This document shows positions 35,278 to 45,561 of a stretch of DNA of 64,000 bases, piece by piece; position 1 is the first letter of the stretch, and the number at the start of each line of letters is the position of its first letter. The stretch spans positions 992,001 through 1,056,000 of the forward strand of contig NZ_CP109000.1 of NCBI RefSeq assembly GCF_036226605.1, read 5' to 3'. Under the pieces are notes generated by a model that was given only the letters and a program-made list of their open reading frames with translations, did no database searches and had not been told where the DNA came from. A program made the translations under genes and the position numbers. The DNA is from Streptomyces sp. NBC_00704 (lineage in GTDB: Bacteria > Actinomycetota > Actinomycetes > Streptomycetales > Streptomycetaceae).

Positions 35278-35783
35278 CCGCTGGAACCCTACCCGGGCAG
35301 CCGGACGCCGTGGCGGTGCCGCTGCACCACGTGCGGTTGGGAAACCAGCCCCACCTACTCCAACGACAACAGCGGGTCGAAGGGCTGCCGGTTCTGTGCC
35401 CTCAACTCGGCAACCGACGAGCGTGCGTCTGCCGAAATGCGAGCGGCCGGGTTCGAGCCGCTGGAGCCGTACCCCGGCCGTACCACGGACCGTTGGCGCA
35501 GCCGCTGTTCCTGCGGAAACGAGGTCATGGCGCGCCTGTCATCCGTCCGGCCGGAACCACCGGCTGCAAGAAGTGCCCCCGATCCGGTGGCCGAACCGAT
35601 CCCGCGGCAGCCGCCGCGGAGGCACGCGCCGCCGGGTTCGAGCCGTTGGAGCCCTATCCGGGGAAGACCACCGACCGGTGGCGCTGCCGCTGCAGGTGCA
35701 GCACGGCCATCCCCCTCACCCTGACCAGCATCAGAGGAGGCCGTACCGCGTACGGAACGTGCTCCCGAGACACGGCACGATAA
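35257..35783 (+). pseudogene. Frameshifted tandem zinc-ribbon repeat protein
   Basis: Three imperfect ~55-residue units begin MRTAGLQPLEPYPG, MRAAGFEPLEPYPG and ARAAGFEPLEPYPG. Each is followed by WRCRC or WRSRC and Cys pairs (CTTCG, CRFCA, CKKC), typical of actinobacterial treble-clef/zinc-ribbon repeat proteins, which are sometimes fused to nucleases. Units 1-2 are in one frame, and the end of unit 2 and all of unit 3 are in another, so a single-base shift lies near 35,545. The 5' end is cut at about 35,255 against the oppositely oriented truncated gene. Cys loss in the last unit (RCRCSTAIP) also indicates decay. Confidence 0.6.
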
Positions 35784-35950
35784 CCGTCAGTCACGATGCA
35801 CGCCGCCGCTGACACGGAGTAGTCGAGCAAGCCGGGGTCCCGTCGCACGAACCTTCTTTAGGAGATCGCTGCCGCCTGACGGCATCCTGTGTATCGCCCC
35901 CCCTTTAAAGATGCGTTCGGCGGACCACGAGCGCCTCGGCGTCCAACGAT

Positions 35951-36730
35951 GTGGCCGACTTCCTGTCGACTGTGATCCACCACCAGCTGACAAGGACAGG
36001 CCGCACAGTCTTGAATGGCGTCGTGGCCACACCGATACCCATGCCCCCGCGCCCGCCCGCCACCCCGGAGACGATCGCGGGTAGCGCTGCGCTGGACGAA
36101 GTCCTGGCGTGTCTACGCGCACGGCGGCCGGTGTTCCACTCCGAGGCCGATCTCCAGCACAGTTTCGCCCTCGCGGTAGGCGAGGTCGCACCGGAGGTCA
36201 GGTGCCGTCTCGAAGTCCCGGTACGCGGGAACGATGCCTCGGAGTACCTGGACCTACTGTGCCTTGGACCCGCGGGCCGTACGGCAATAGAGTTCAAGTA
36301 TGTGACCCGACAGTGGTCGGGTACAGCAGGGATCCCTCCCGAGGAGTACGACTTGCGCGGACACAACGCGCCGGACGTCGCGCGTAGGGAATTCCTGCGG
36401 GATGTAGGAAGGCTGGAACGCTTTTGCGACCGCGAGGACCAGAACGGGCTGGCCCTGCTCATCACAAACGAGGCGGCCCTGTGGCGCCCCAGGCAACGCA
36501 GGATGCCCACCAGGGACGAGGAGTTCCGCCTCCACCACGGCCGCGAACTGAGCGGCACCTTGCTGTGGGCCGACGGTTCCTTCCCGGACAACACCCGAGT
36601 GCTGCGGGGTGCCTACATGCTCGCCTGGCGTCCATACACCCAGCTGGAGGGCCCAAGTAGCGAGTTCCGCTGCCTCGCAGTGTTCATCACTCCGAACCCA
36701 GCGAGGCCCCAGCCGTCAGACGACGCGTAA
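35951..36730 (+). CDS. Orphan PD-(D/E)XK nuclease-like protein
   Basis: A 259-residue protein of unknown family. The core reads FHSEADLQHSFALAVGEV (E65), then EYLDLLCLGPAGRTAIEFKY (D101, E114-F-K116). The N-terminal Glu helix, the Asp on strand 2 and E-x-K on strand 3 give the complete PD-(D/E)XK signature. A C-terminal RGAYMLAWRPYTQL segment follows. The ATG at 35,951 has no good ribosome site, and in-frame starts at 36,023 (GTG) and 36,041 (ATG) are alternatives that keep the whole core. Single-gene nucleases of this size in defence islands often act as standalone restriction or abortive effectors; that is inference. Confidence 0.65.
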   Translation: MADFLSTVIHHQLTRTGRTVLNGVVATPIPMPPRPPATPETIAGSAALDEVLACLRARRPVFHSEADLQHSFALAVGEVAPEVRCRLEVPVRGNDASEYLDLLCLGPAGRTAIEFKYVTRQWSGTAGIPPEEYDLRGHNAPDVARREFLRDVGRLERFCDREDQNGLALLITNEAALWRPRQRRMPTRDEEFRLHHGRELSGTLLWADGSFPDNTRVLRGAYMLAWRPYTQLEGPSSEFRCLAVFITPNPARPQPSDDA

Positions 36731-37398
36731 CCAGTAGCCTGCCTCGCATGTCGTTGACCATGGGAACCTGCCATGGGGGAAGCATTAGACCGCCCATTTC
36801 AGGGTCCGTCAGAGTTGGATCTCAAACCTGTTCACGACGGTGAACCTCATGCTCAGGCCGTGGGCGCGGAGATCGCGATTATCCGCACCGACGAGGCGTA
36901 CGACCGGGTCCAGGCCAACGACGTCCGCTACCGCTTCGTGATCGACACGGCCACCGTCTGGCCGGCCACCAGAAGTCACGGATAGGTACAGCGGGCCTTG
37001 GCTAGCGGCGGAAACAGTCAGTTGGTTCTTTGCCTCCCGTGCCTCGGTTCGTGTGCGCGGCCACTGAGAAGCGCCGTTCGTGGGGTCCATCCCTGCGCGT
37101 AGATGGATGGACCCCCGCCTCTCGTCAAGGACGGCTAGTGCCCGAAGCTGCTCCGCGTGAGTGGGAGGTGAAACCGGGGATCGGAACAGGACGGCCAATG
37201 CACCAAGCCCCGCCGAACCAGCCACGCGTGCGGGCCAGTTCCGGGGCCCACCGTGGATCTCCGCCCGCCGGTCGGCCAGCACCCGCGGCGCGCCACCCTG
37301 CTGCGCCCACAGGGCCTCCAGGCGGGCCACCTCTCCCGCCCTCCCGGCCCAAGGGCCGAGGAGCCGGCTCGAAGCAGGCAGGACTCAACGGTGCTGGC
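36731..37398. other. Gene-poor region between orphan nuclease and Mokosh genes
   Basis: About 670 bases without a supported gene. A minus-strand frame at 36,809-37,330 starts plausibly (MARLEALWAQQGGAPRVLAD) but drifts into non-coding-like sequence; it may be a decayed gene. A 70-codon plus-strand frame at 36,773-36,985 has no support. No hairpin or RNA was recognised. Confidence 0.3.
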
Positions 37399-38799
37399 CT
37401 ATCGGCGGTTGTCGCCAATGAGTTCGAGGTAGCGGGCATAGTAGACGTCAGATTTTTCCCGATTCCGGATCAGGGTGCCCTCCTCCACCCGGTAGGTGCG
37501 GTCCGGATCACCTTTGAAGGAGAGCCAGTTGAAGGAGGTGGTCACCCAGGCATCGTCGAAGAGGAGGATCTTGGCATGGTTGCTCTTGAGGCGCGCCACG
37601 TGCAGCTTCTCGGGGTATCGCGCAGCGAGGTTGTTCAGCCTTCTGATGGCATTCGGGTCGGTCCTATTCTCGCTGTCGTCATAGCCGTAAGCGATGTCCA
37701 CCTTCACGCCACGCTGCAGCCGGCGTTCCAGTTTGCCGACGAACGCCGTGGTGACGATCGCGCCGGTGATCCACGGCGAGATGATCAGGATGCGTTTCCG
37801 GGCGCTGGTGAGGGCTTCGTCGAGGAGCTCCGGGTGCTCGAAGACACCGATTGCGCGGATCTCCTCTGCCTGCGACTCTAGGGCCTTCGGCTTTGCGGGG
37901 AGGGGTAGGGGTGCCGGGGAGTTGAGCTGGACGGCGGCCTGCTCTGCGCGCTTTTGGGTGACCTCCTGCAGGGGGATCCGGGCCTCTTCGATGTCGGGTT
38001 CCAGCAGGGGGCGCTCAGGCTCGCGCTCTACGTTGATGCCGAGGCCCTTGGCGCCGCCGAGGCCGATCAGTTCGATCTCGTGGCGGTCGCTCAGTTCGCC
38101 ATCGATGACGACACCGAGCTCGATGTCCACGCGTTCAGCGTCCGCGTAGACGAGGAGCTTGACCGGCAGGACGTGACGGGTCCGGGTCTGCACGATGCTT
38201 TTTACCTGCAGGACTTCGCGGGTGGTGGTGCCGTTCTCCTGAAGGAGGGTAGTGATCTCCTCGGCGGTCACCTCGCCGTCCTCGACTGGACCGGACCGCG
38301 CGGCAGGCAGCATGATCATTCCGGCTTCGGTGGCCACGTCCCGGGAGATGGTGCTGCGGCGGCTGTAGGGGGAGGCCCGCCATAGCATCTGATCGAAGAC
38401 GAGGGACTGGCTGACCCGGACCGGAACGATGGCAGCCGCCTTCGTCGCGGTGAAGCGGCCCTTCTCGGTCAGGCGTAGCCGCGGAACGGGCGCTGTGCCG
38501 GGCACGGGAGCGGTCCAGCGCAAGTCGTCTGAGCCGAAGAGGACCGCTACGGTCTGGTTGACCATGGCGACGTCCAGGCCGAGGAACCCGGCGATGGATT
38601 CCGGTGCCCTCTCCCCTTGGTCGACCAGCCGCAGGACGTACTCCTCCAGCAGGGGGATGTCCTTGCTGTCCTGGGCGAGGACCTCGGCGGTGATGCGGGC
38701 GACGGGCAGGGCCGCGTCGACGATGCCGACGAGGTCGAAGCCGGTGCGGGCATTTCCGAAGCGGACGGCCAGCAGGCTGTCCTCACTGAACGTTGGCAT
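37399..38799 (-). CDS. mkoB: Mokosh type I PLD-like nuclease MkoB
   Basis: A 466-residue protein whose C-terminal ~150 residues form a phospholipase D-like domain: KRILIISPWITGAIVTTAF, then KSNHAKILLFDDAWVTTSF (the HxK motif with following D and the S-F-N-W segment near residue 405). The N-terminal part is not a known domain but contains an ordered helical region (IDAALPVARI...LLEEYVLRLVDQGERA-like) that may sense helicase status. It follows the kinase-helicase gene with a 17-base overlap, and this pairing of an STK-helicase protein with a PLD nuclease is the layout of Mokosh type I. A GTG 12 bases upstream of this ATG is an equally possible start. Confidence 0.75.
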   Translation of the reverse strand: MPTFSEDSLLAVRFGNARTGFDLVGIVDAALPVARITAEVLAQDSKDIPLLEEYVLRLVDQGERAPESIAGFLGLDVAMVNQTVAVLFGSDDLRWTAPVPGTAPVPRLRLTEKGRFTATKAAAIVPVRVSQSLVFDQMLWRASPYSRRSTISRDVATEAGMIMLPAARSGPVEDGEVTAEEITTLLQENGTTTREVLQVKSIVQTRTRHVLPVKLLVYADAERVDIELGVVIDGELSDRHEIELIGLGGAKGLGINVEREPERPLLEPDIEEARIPLQEVTQKRAEQAAVQLNSPAPLPLPAKPKALESQAEEIRAIGVFEHPELLDEALTSARKRILIISPWITGAIVTTAFVGKLERRLQRGVKVDIAYGYDDSENRTDPNAIRRLNNLAARYPEKLHVARLKSNHAKILLFDDAWVTTSFNWLSFKGDPDRTYRVEEGTLIRNREKSDVYYARYLELIGDNRR

Positions 38800-41700
38800 C
38801 GCGGATCTCACAGTCTTCCGGGTGGCTGCTCATGTAGTCGAGGACGTTGCGCAGGGCGCCGGGTTTGCTGCGGCAGAAGCCGGCGTCCCCGACGATGATC
38901 AGCCCGAACCGGGCGCGGGAGAGGGCGACGTTGATGCGCCGCCAGTAGGGCTGCCCCAGGAACCCGAACCGGCCGTCGGAGTTGCTGCGGGTGACGCAGA
39001 AGACCGCGAGGTCGCACTCGCGGCCCTGCACGGCATCGACGGAGAGCACCTCGGGCGTGAAGTGCCTCAGCTTCTTCTTGGCCAGCTGCTTCTTGAGCGT
39101 CTCGACCTGACGGCCGTAGGGCGCGATGACCAGAACCTCCAGGGGCTTGCCGCCGGGCGGCTGGACCGCCCCCTTCCCGATCGCGTAGTCGATGACCTCC
39201 AGACGCTTCTCCGCGATCTGGGCCTCAAGCCGGTTGGAGACGCTGGTCTCGGTGCCGGACCGCTCCGTCTCACGCCGCCCCGGATGAAAGCTGGTGTCCA
39301 TCCAGAGCACAGGCCGGTTGATGCCCCCGTACCCCGGCAGCTCGTGCGGATTGGGAGAGAGCAGCTCGTTGTCGTAGAAGCAGCTGCTGATCATGTTGCC
39401 GATGGCGGGCGTCATCCGGTACTGCTCGCGCAGCAGGTGCTTAACCGGCGGCTGTGCATTGTCCACCAGGTGCTGGAACAGCGTCGTCTGCACGATCTCC
39501 GGGGTCAGCTGGTGATCTTCCATGGCCTTGCCGTTGCGCAGCAGGTCCTCGTCGATCGGCGGAAGCTGCCTGGTGTCCCCCACCAGCACCCACCGCTTCG
39601 CGCGCGCCAGCGGGACCAGTGCCTCGGTCGCGGTCGCTTTCGACGCCTCGTCGAAGATGCACAGGTCGAAGTCCAGGGCACGTGCCGCCGGATGCCCCAG
39701 GAAGCCCAGGGCTGTGCCGCCCACCACGTTCCGGGTCCGCAGGAAACTGGCGATCAGGTGCGGGTCGCTGCCGATCCGCTTGAGCCATTCGCCCTGCAAG
39801 CGCAGCAGCCGCATGAGGTCCTGTCCGGGACCAGCTGCCGGAAACAGGGCCTCGACGGCGTCCCGGCACTCCCGCGCGGTCATGGCCTCGCGCAGGGTGA
39901 GGTCACCGTCCAGGGCACTCTGGATCTCGGCGACCAGGGCCGTTCGCTGTTCGAGGAGCGTCTCCCGGCGGGCGCCGACGGTGACCGCTTCCTCTCCCAG
40001 TTCCCGCGCGGAGGTGGTGCGGTCGGGCAAAGGCTGAGCGGTCAGTTCCACGAGCCGGCCCTCGACGTGCGCGAGGTCGGTGGCGACGGCGGCCGCCTCC
40101 TCCAGCAAGAGGGCCGCCTTCAGGTGCCGTGTCTCCAGCTTCTGTCGGATCGCGACCGCTTCTAGATGCCTCTCCGCCCGGGCCCGAACACTCTGCGTCC
40201 ACCTCTTGACCTGCCGGTCCAACAGCAGCGATTGCGCGGCGGGATCGATGCGCGGATCGTCCGGGCGCCCCAGACGCACCAGACCGTCGATACCCGCCTC
40301 CTCCAGACGGCGCAGCGCGTTGTCGATGGCGATGTGGGTCTGGCTGACGATGAGAATTCGTGCGTCCGGCTTGCGGCTGAGGGTCTGCTCGACGATCTCC
40401 GCGATCACCGTGGTCTTACCGGTGCCAGGCGGGCCCTCGACCAGCACTAGGTCCTGCGTCCCCAGCGCGCTCACGACGACATCCCGTTTGCTCTGGTCGA
40501 GGTCGGCGCGGACCCAGGAGGTGACCTCGACCGGAGGCAGGACCGGCATCTCCTGCGGATTCTCGATGATCTTGCCCAAATGGGGGTTACTGCTCTGCTC
40601 GGCGGCGACCGTGGATAGCGCGTCGCGCTGCCGGTTGATGGCGCTCTGGCTGGGGCCGAGGAAGGGCAGCAAGTAACCGCAGCGCGGCAGCGCCGTCTTG
40701 GCACGAGTCATCCGGAGCTGGACGGTGTCCTCGGTCCGACTGGTGACGACCCCCCGGTCGATGGGCCGACTGTAGGGGTACTCCACGACCGACCACTCGT
40801 CGCCGATCTCCATCACCGTTTCGGTGGCGCCCAGGCTGAAGGACCGCGTGTACGAGGTGCCCTCCGTTCTGTCGTAGGCGACGGGCTGCCGCCCGTTCGC
40901 CGCGATCTCCTCGCGGGCTTCCAGGACGTGCCGCCAGCCATCGAAGAGGTCCCCGAGATTCTGCCGCCGGTCTTCGCGGCCCTTCTCCTCGCGGGCCTCG
41001 ACATGCGTGTTGAGGGCCGCCAGCAGCACGTTCAGGCCGCGGTTGGCCGGGTCCTCGCCCGGATCGTAGAAGCTCCAGCTCAGAATCGGATCAAGCTTGA
41101 GTGCAGAATCCCGGCGCTTCGCCAACCATTCCTCCGGCCGCTCTTCTGCGGACACGATGACGCACCGGTCGGAGTTATTGTCGTCGCCGACCATGCGCAG
41201 GAACAGCTTCCGACCGAAGACCCGCACCGTCCCGGTGTCGACCTCCTTCGTGGCCGGGTTCCAGCCGTAGTCGACATGCACCGTGCCCGATATATCGGAC
41301 ATCACCTCTGACTTGGCGCGCGCCATGACCTGGTCGAGGCTCAGTTCCTCCCCCTCCGGCACGGTGACGAGTTTCTCTGCGGCGCTCTTGGTCATCTTCA
41401 GCCACACCGAGTTGCGCTGCCGCGCGTCACGGTTGCCGCAACGTCGCTCCGCCTCCAGCAGTTGGTGCTCCAGCACGATGGCGTTGGCTGGCCTCTTCTG
41501 CGGTTCGAGGTCGATGCAGGACTTCAGAATCGCGCGGACATCGGTGTCCATCTCTAGCTCGTCCAGCGCGGACAGCAGTCCGGGGTAGTCGCGGGCCTTG
41601 CTGTTGGACAGGACCTGGATGGCCAGGACGGCGTACGCGTAGACGTCCCTGACCCAGCCGACGCTGCTCTTCTCCAACGGCTTGTACAGGCTGGAACCGT

Positions 41701-42229
41701 AGTCAGCGACCGTGTGGTCCGTCGCGGGCGCCGCCGCCGTCTCCACGACCTTGGCGATCCCGAAGTCGGCGAGCTTGACCGTGCCATCACTGGTCAAGAG
41801 GACGTTTCCGGGCTTGATGTCCCTGTGCTCCACCCGCTGCTCGTGAGCGTAGGCGAGAGCAGATGCCAACGGCCGCCCGATCCGAGCGAAGTAGGCCGGC
41901 CAGTCCAGCGGACGGCCCCCGCTCATCTCGTCCTTCAGACTCCTGTCGACCCACTCCAGGACGATGAAGTACTGCTCGAGTCCTTCGTCCCAGCCCGAAT
42001 CCAGCATCCGCACGATGTTCGGATGGGTCAGCGCCCGCAACGAGGCGGTCTCACGGTCGAGGAAGATCCGCGTGCTCTCCTCGTCGTCGCGCCGCTTGAG
42101 CAGCTTCACCGCCGCGTACGCGCCCTCCGGGCTCAAGACATCCACTGCCTTGCGCACCTCGGACATACCGCCCTGGCGCTTCTCCGCCTGCGGCAGCAGA
42201 TGAAACCGGCCGTTGATCATGCCAGTCAC
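38783..42229 (-). CDS. mkoA: Mokosh type I MkoA: Ser/Thr kinase fused to UPF1-like SF1 helicase
   Basis: A 1,148-residue two-domain protein. Residues ~1-270 form a Hanks-type kinase: YAAVKLLKRR (ATP lysine), VEHRDIKPGNVLLTSDG (catalytic loop), KLADFGIAKV (DFG). From ~590 on is a UPF1/COG1112-type SF1B helicase: LVEGPPGTGKTTVIAEIV, CIFDEASKATATEAL, VGDTRQLPPID, LREQYRMTPAIGNM, SVDAVQGRECDLAVF and NVALSRARFGLIIVGD. A coiled-coil insertion lies between helicase motifs I and II. In Mokosh type I such a helicase works with a PLD nuclease, probably on RNA or RNA-DNA intermediates. The GTG at 42,229 is chosen because GAGGAG lies 5-10 bases upstream. A double ATG at 42,250 is the alternative. Confidence 0.8.
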   Translation of the reverse strand: MTGMINGRFHLLPQAEKRQGGMSEVRKAVDVLSPEGAYAAVKLLKRRDDEESTRIFLDRETASLRALTHPNIVRMLDSGWDEGLEQYFIVLEWVDRSLKDEMSGGRPLDWPAYFARIGRPLASALAYAHEQRVEHRDIKPGNVLLTSDGTVKLADFGIAKVVETAAAPATDHTVADYGSSLYKPLEKSSVGWVRDVYAYAVLAIQVLSNSKARDYPGLLSALDELEMDTDVRAILKSCIDLEPQKRPANAIVLEHQLLEAERRCGNRDARQRNSVWLKMTKSAAEKLVTVPEGEELSLDQVMARAKSEVMSDISGTVHVDYGWNPATKEVDTGTVRVFGRKLFLRMVGDDNNSDRCVIVSAEERPEEWLAKRRDSALKLDPILSWSFYDPGEDPANRGLNVLLAALNTHVEAREEKGREDRRQNLGDLFDGWRHVLEAREEIAANGRQPVAYDRTEGTSYTRSFSLGATETVMEIGDEWSVVEYPYSRPIDRGVVTSRTEDTVQLRMTRAKTALPRCGYLLPFLGPSQSAINRQRDALSTVAAEQSSNPHLGKIIENPQEMPVLPPVEVTSWVRADLDQSKRDVVVSALGTQDLVLVEGPPGTGKTTVIAEIVEQTLSRKPDARILIVSQTHIAIDNALRRLEEAGIDGLVRLGRPDDPRIDPAAQSLLLDRQVKRWTQSVRARAERHLEAVAIRQKLETRHLKAALLLEEAAAVATDLAHVEGRLVELTAQPLPDRTTSARELGEEAVTVGARRETLLEQRTALVAEIQSALDGDLTLREAMTARECRDAVEALFPAAGPGQDLMRLLRLQGEWLKRIGSDPHLIASFLRTRNVVGGTALGFLGHPAARALDFDLCIFDEASKATATEALVPLARAKRWVLVGDTRQLPPIDEDLLRNGKAMEDHQLTPEIVQTTLFQHLVDNAQPPVKHLLREQYRMTPAIGNMISSCFYDNELLSPNPHELPGYGGINRPVLWMDTSFHPGRRETERSGTETSVSNRLEAQIAEKRLEVIDYAIGKGAVQPPGGKPLEVLVIAPYGRQVETLKKQLAKKKLRHFTPEVLSVDAVQGRECDLAVFCVTRSNSDGRFGFLGQPYWRRINVALSRARFGLIIVGDAGFCRSKPGALRNVLDYMSSHPEDCEIRDANVQ

Positions 42230-42689
42230 ACGCGGCTCCTCATCCATCAACTATTTTTCGCCTTCGCGTCCTTGAGCATCCTTTCAGGAGATCATCACCC
42301 CCGGTTTGACTTCGTCCATCCCGGAGCACGCGCGAGCCGCGCCCACTGGTTCCTCCCGAACGAGCGAAATCCCAGAAAGGACCACGTCGCACGACATGCG
42401 ACGACCGAGCTCAGAAGCAGACTGATGTGCGGCTGCGGGGTACTCACCAACCGCTCGCCTACCTGGCAGACTTACGCTTCGACATCGCCCTCTTCGACTG
42501 CTGTGGATTGGGTGCGGCCGACGCGTAACTGCCTTCAGGTAGCCTGCCGGAGAGGGCGCCAGAGGCCGACGCCCTTCCAAAGCTCATCCATGTCATGGGG
42601 GCTCGGCGGGCAGGTCTCCGGTTAGGCAGCCTCAGCGCGTTAACAAGCATCTTGGACGGTGTCGCGTACAGAGCGGCCAAGTCAGGTCA

Positions 42690-42890
42690 GCAGGGCAAGC
42701 CCAGCTCATGGGTGATGAGGTCAACGACGTGCCGCCATTGCCGATACGCGGCCGCCTTCATCCCCCCAGCGCACGGTTGAACGCCCCCCAAGTGGCATCC
42801 GCGTGCCGCGACAGCACCTCCACCTGAGCCGGGGCCGGGTCCAGCTCGAACTGAAACGCCCGCAGAACTTCTTGCTGCGCCACACACCCC
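42690..42890 (-). pseudogene. TnpB (IS200/IS605-IS607 OrfB) N-terminal relic
   Basis: The minus strand reads VLRAFQFELDPAPAQVEVLS and RHADATWGAFNRALGG, then after a one-base shift MKAAAYRQWRHVVDLITHEL. This is the conserved N-terminus of TnpB/OrfB (VLRAFKFRLDPTPxQxxxLxxHAGxARxAFNxAL). Only about 65 residues remain and the RuvC nuclease domain is absent. It lies upstream of the Mokosh operon and marks the island's right side. Confidence 0.75.
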
Positions 42891-43156
42891 CGCTCCGGCT
42901 CGGTGCCAGTCACGGCGGACGGTAGGGACCCGCCCGGACCGATGCACCATCCCGGAAGCGGACAGATCCGGGGCACCAGCCCCGGTCCTCCAAGCGCTCC
43001 ATTAGCCGGGCCACCATCTCCGCCGCCCGGCTCCACAGAACACCTTCGCGCGATGGGAGGTGTTCCGTCGATCACCGTCCGGGCCATTCCCGGACCAAGC
43101 TGGCGGCTTCCACCGACAGCATTATCGTTTCCGCAGATCAAAGCAGGCGCCGTGCG
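42891..43156. other. Gene-poor region before the second 21-codon gene-end copy
   Basis: No supported gene was found. Plus- and minus-strand frames here are Pro/Gly-rich shadows. The homology of the following repeat copy does not extend into this segment. Confidence 0.3.
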
Positions 43157-43221
43157 TGTACCACCAGCAGACGAAGAACCTCCTCGTCTCCTACAGTCCG
43201 AAGAAGCTCGGGTTCTTCTAG
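43157..43221 (+). repeat. Copy 2 of the 21-codon gene-end repeat
   Basis: From 43,159 the codons give YHQQTKNLLVSYSPKKLGFF and a TAG stop, the partner of the copy at 32,284-32,346. Nucleotide differences are mainly at third positions, so the two diverged as coding sequence before decay. The pair is in direct orientation about 10.9 kb apart and brackets the stretch that contains the Mokosh genes. Confidence 0.6.
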
Positions 43222-43261
43222 AGCCTGGTCCTTCCGGAGCCGGAGCCCGAAGTCGGGCCGC

Positions 43262-43370
43262 CCGACGGTGCCGTGTCGCCGGCCGCCGGGCAGCCCGACC
43301 GCCGGATCACCCGACCGCCGGGCAGCCCGACCACGAGATGACCCGACCGCCGGGCGGCCCGGCCGCTGGG
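43262..43370. repeat. Short GC-rich tandem repeats
   Basis: Three or more imperfect copies of a ~28-30-base unit containing ACCCGACCGCCGGGC and AGCCCGACC follow one another. There is no coding signal. Together with the next repeat tract this forms a repetitive spacer just before the xylanase gene. Confidence 0.5.
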
Positions 43371-43494
43371 CCTGCCGGTCCGGCGGTCGGGCCGCTTGTG
43401 GTGAGGGATCGGCCGGGCCGCCGCGGCGGGCGGCGGCCCGGGACCGCACGGTGGGCGTCCGCACGGTGGAGCGGGAGGGGCACCGCACTTCAGA

Positions 43495-43555
43495 TCGTCC
43501 AGGTCGTCCAGGTCGTCCAGGTCGTCCAAGTCGCCTGAGTCGTCCAGGTCGTCAT
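43495..43555. repeat. 9-base tandem repeat GTCGTCCAG
   Basis: The unit GTCGTCCAG is repeated about five times with two interruptions (GTCGTCCAAGTCGCCTGA). Read leftward it would encode repeated DDL, but it lies outside any supported gene. It is a microsatellite-like tract just downstream of the xylanase stop. Confidence 0.6.
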
Positions 43556-43595
43556 CGGGTCGGCCTTCGGTGCGCCCTCGCCGTGACAGGGCGTC

Positions 43596-45155
<1,560 letters not shown>

Positions 45156-45219
45156 CTACGGGCAACGCGGTTCGGAATATCGAACCGCCGTCGGCCACCC
45201 AGAGAGGGATGATTGAGGG

Positions 45220-45481
45220 ATTGACGGTGGATCGTCAATACTCGGCGCAGGGAAAGTTTCCGATGAATTTCCGAATCTTTCGAAACCCCTGACGCCCGGC
45301 AAGCCTCACCCGCTCACCCTCTCCCGTGCCAGAAGCCCTTGAAACGGCAGGCCTTGACGCGAGCCCGCGAAGAACGAGGGAAGGGCTGTTTGTGGACAGA
45401 TCAGCGAGAGACCTTGACCTGACGGCTCCGCATTCCTAGCTTGTGGCGTCAAAGGTTCGGAGAGGTTTCCGAATGTTTCGA
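45220..45481 (-). promoter_or_regulatory. Operator-like repeats upstream of the xylanase
   Basis: A near-identical 16-mer, TTTCCGAAT(C/G)TTTCGA, occurs at 45,268-45,283 and 45,466-45,481. A perfect palindrome GGAAAGTTTCC lies at 45,251-45,261 and an inverted repeat ATTGACG-N6-CGTCAAT at 45,220-45,239. GAAA-N-TTTC boxes of this kind are known upstream of Streptomyces xylanase genes and bind xylan-responsive repressors. The 529-base gap between the xylanase start and the PPOX stop otherwise holds no gene. Confidence 0.6.
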
Positions 45482-45561
45482 CATCGGCATTGGGTGGGGG
45501 ACGGCGGGGCGGGCTCGGCCCGAAGGCCGGGCCCGCCCGGGTCGCGCCACGGGCGGCGCTG

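Noticed and set aside
36773..36985. 70-codon plus-strand frame
   Set aside because: No ribosome site, no family, and overlapping minus-strand frame equally unsupported.
42252..43595. Possible tRNA or attachment site at the island's right edge
   Set aside because: No tRNA cloverleaf or CCA-type 3' end was recognised on either strand, though islands often end at one.
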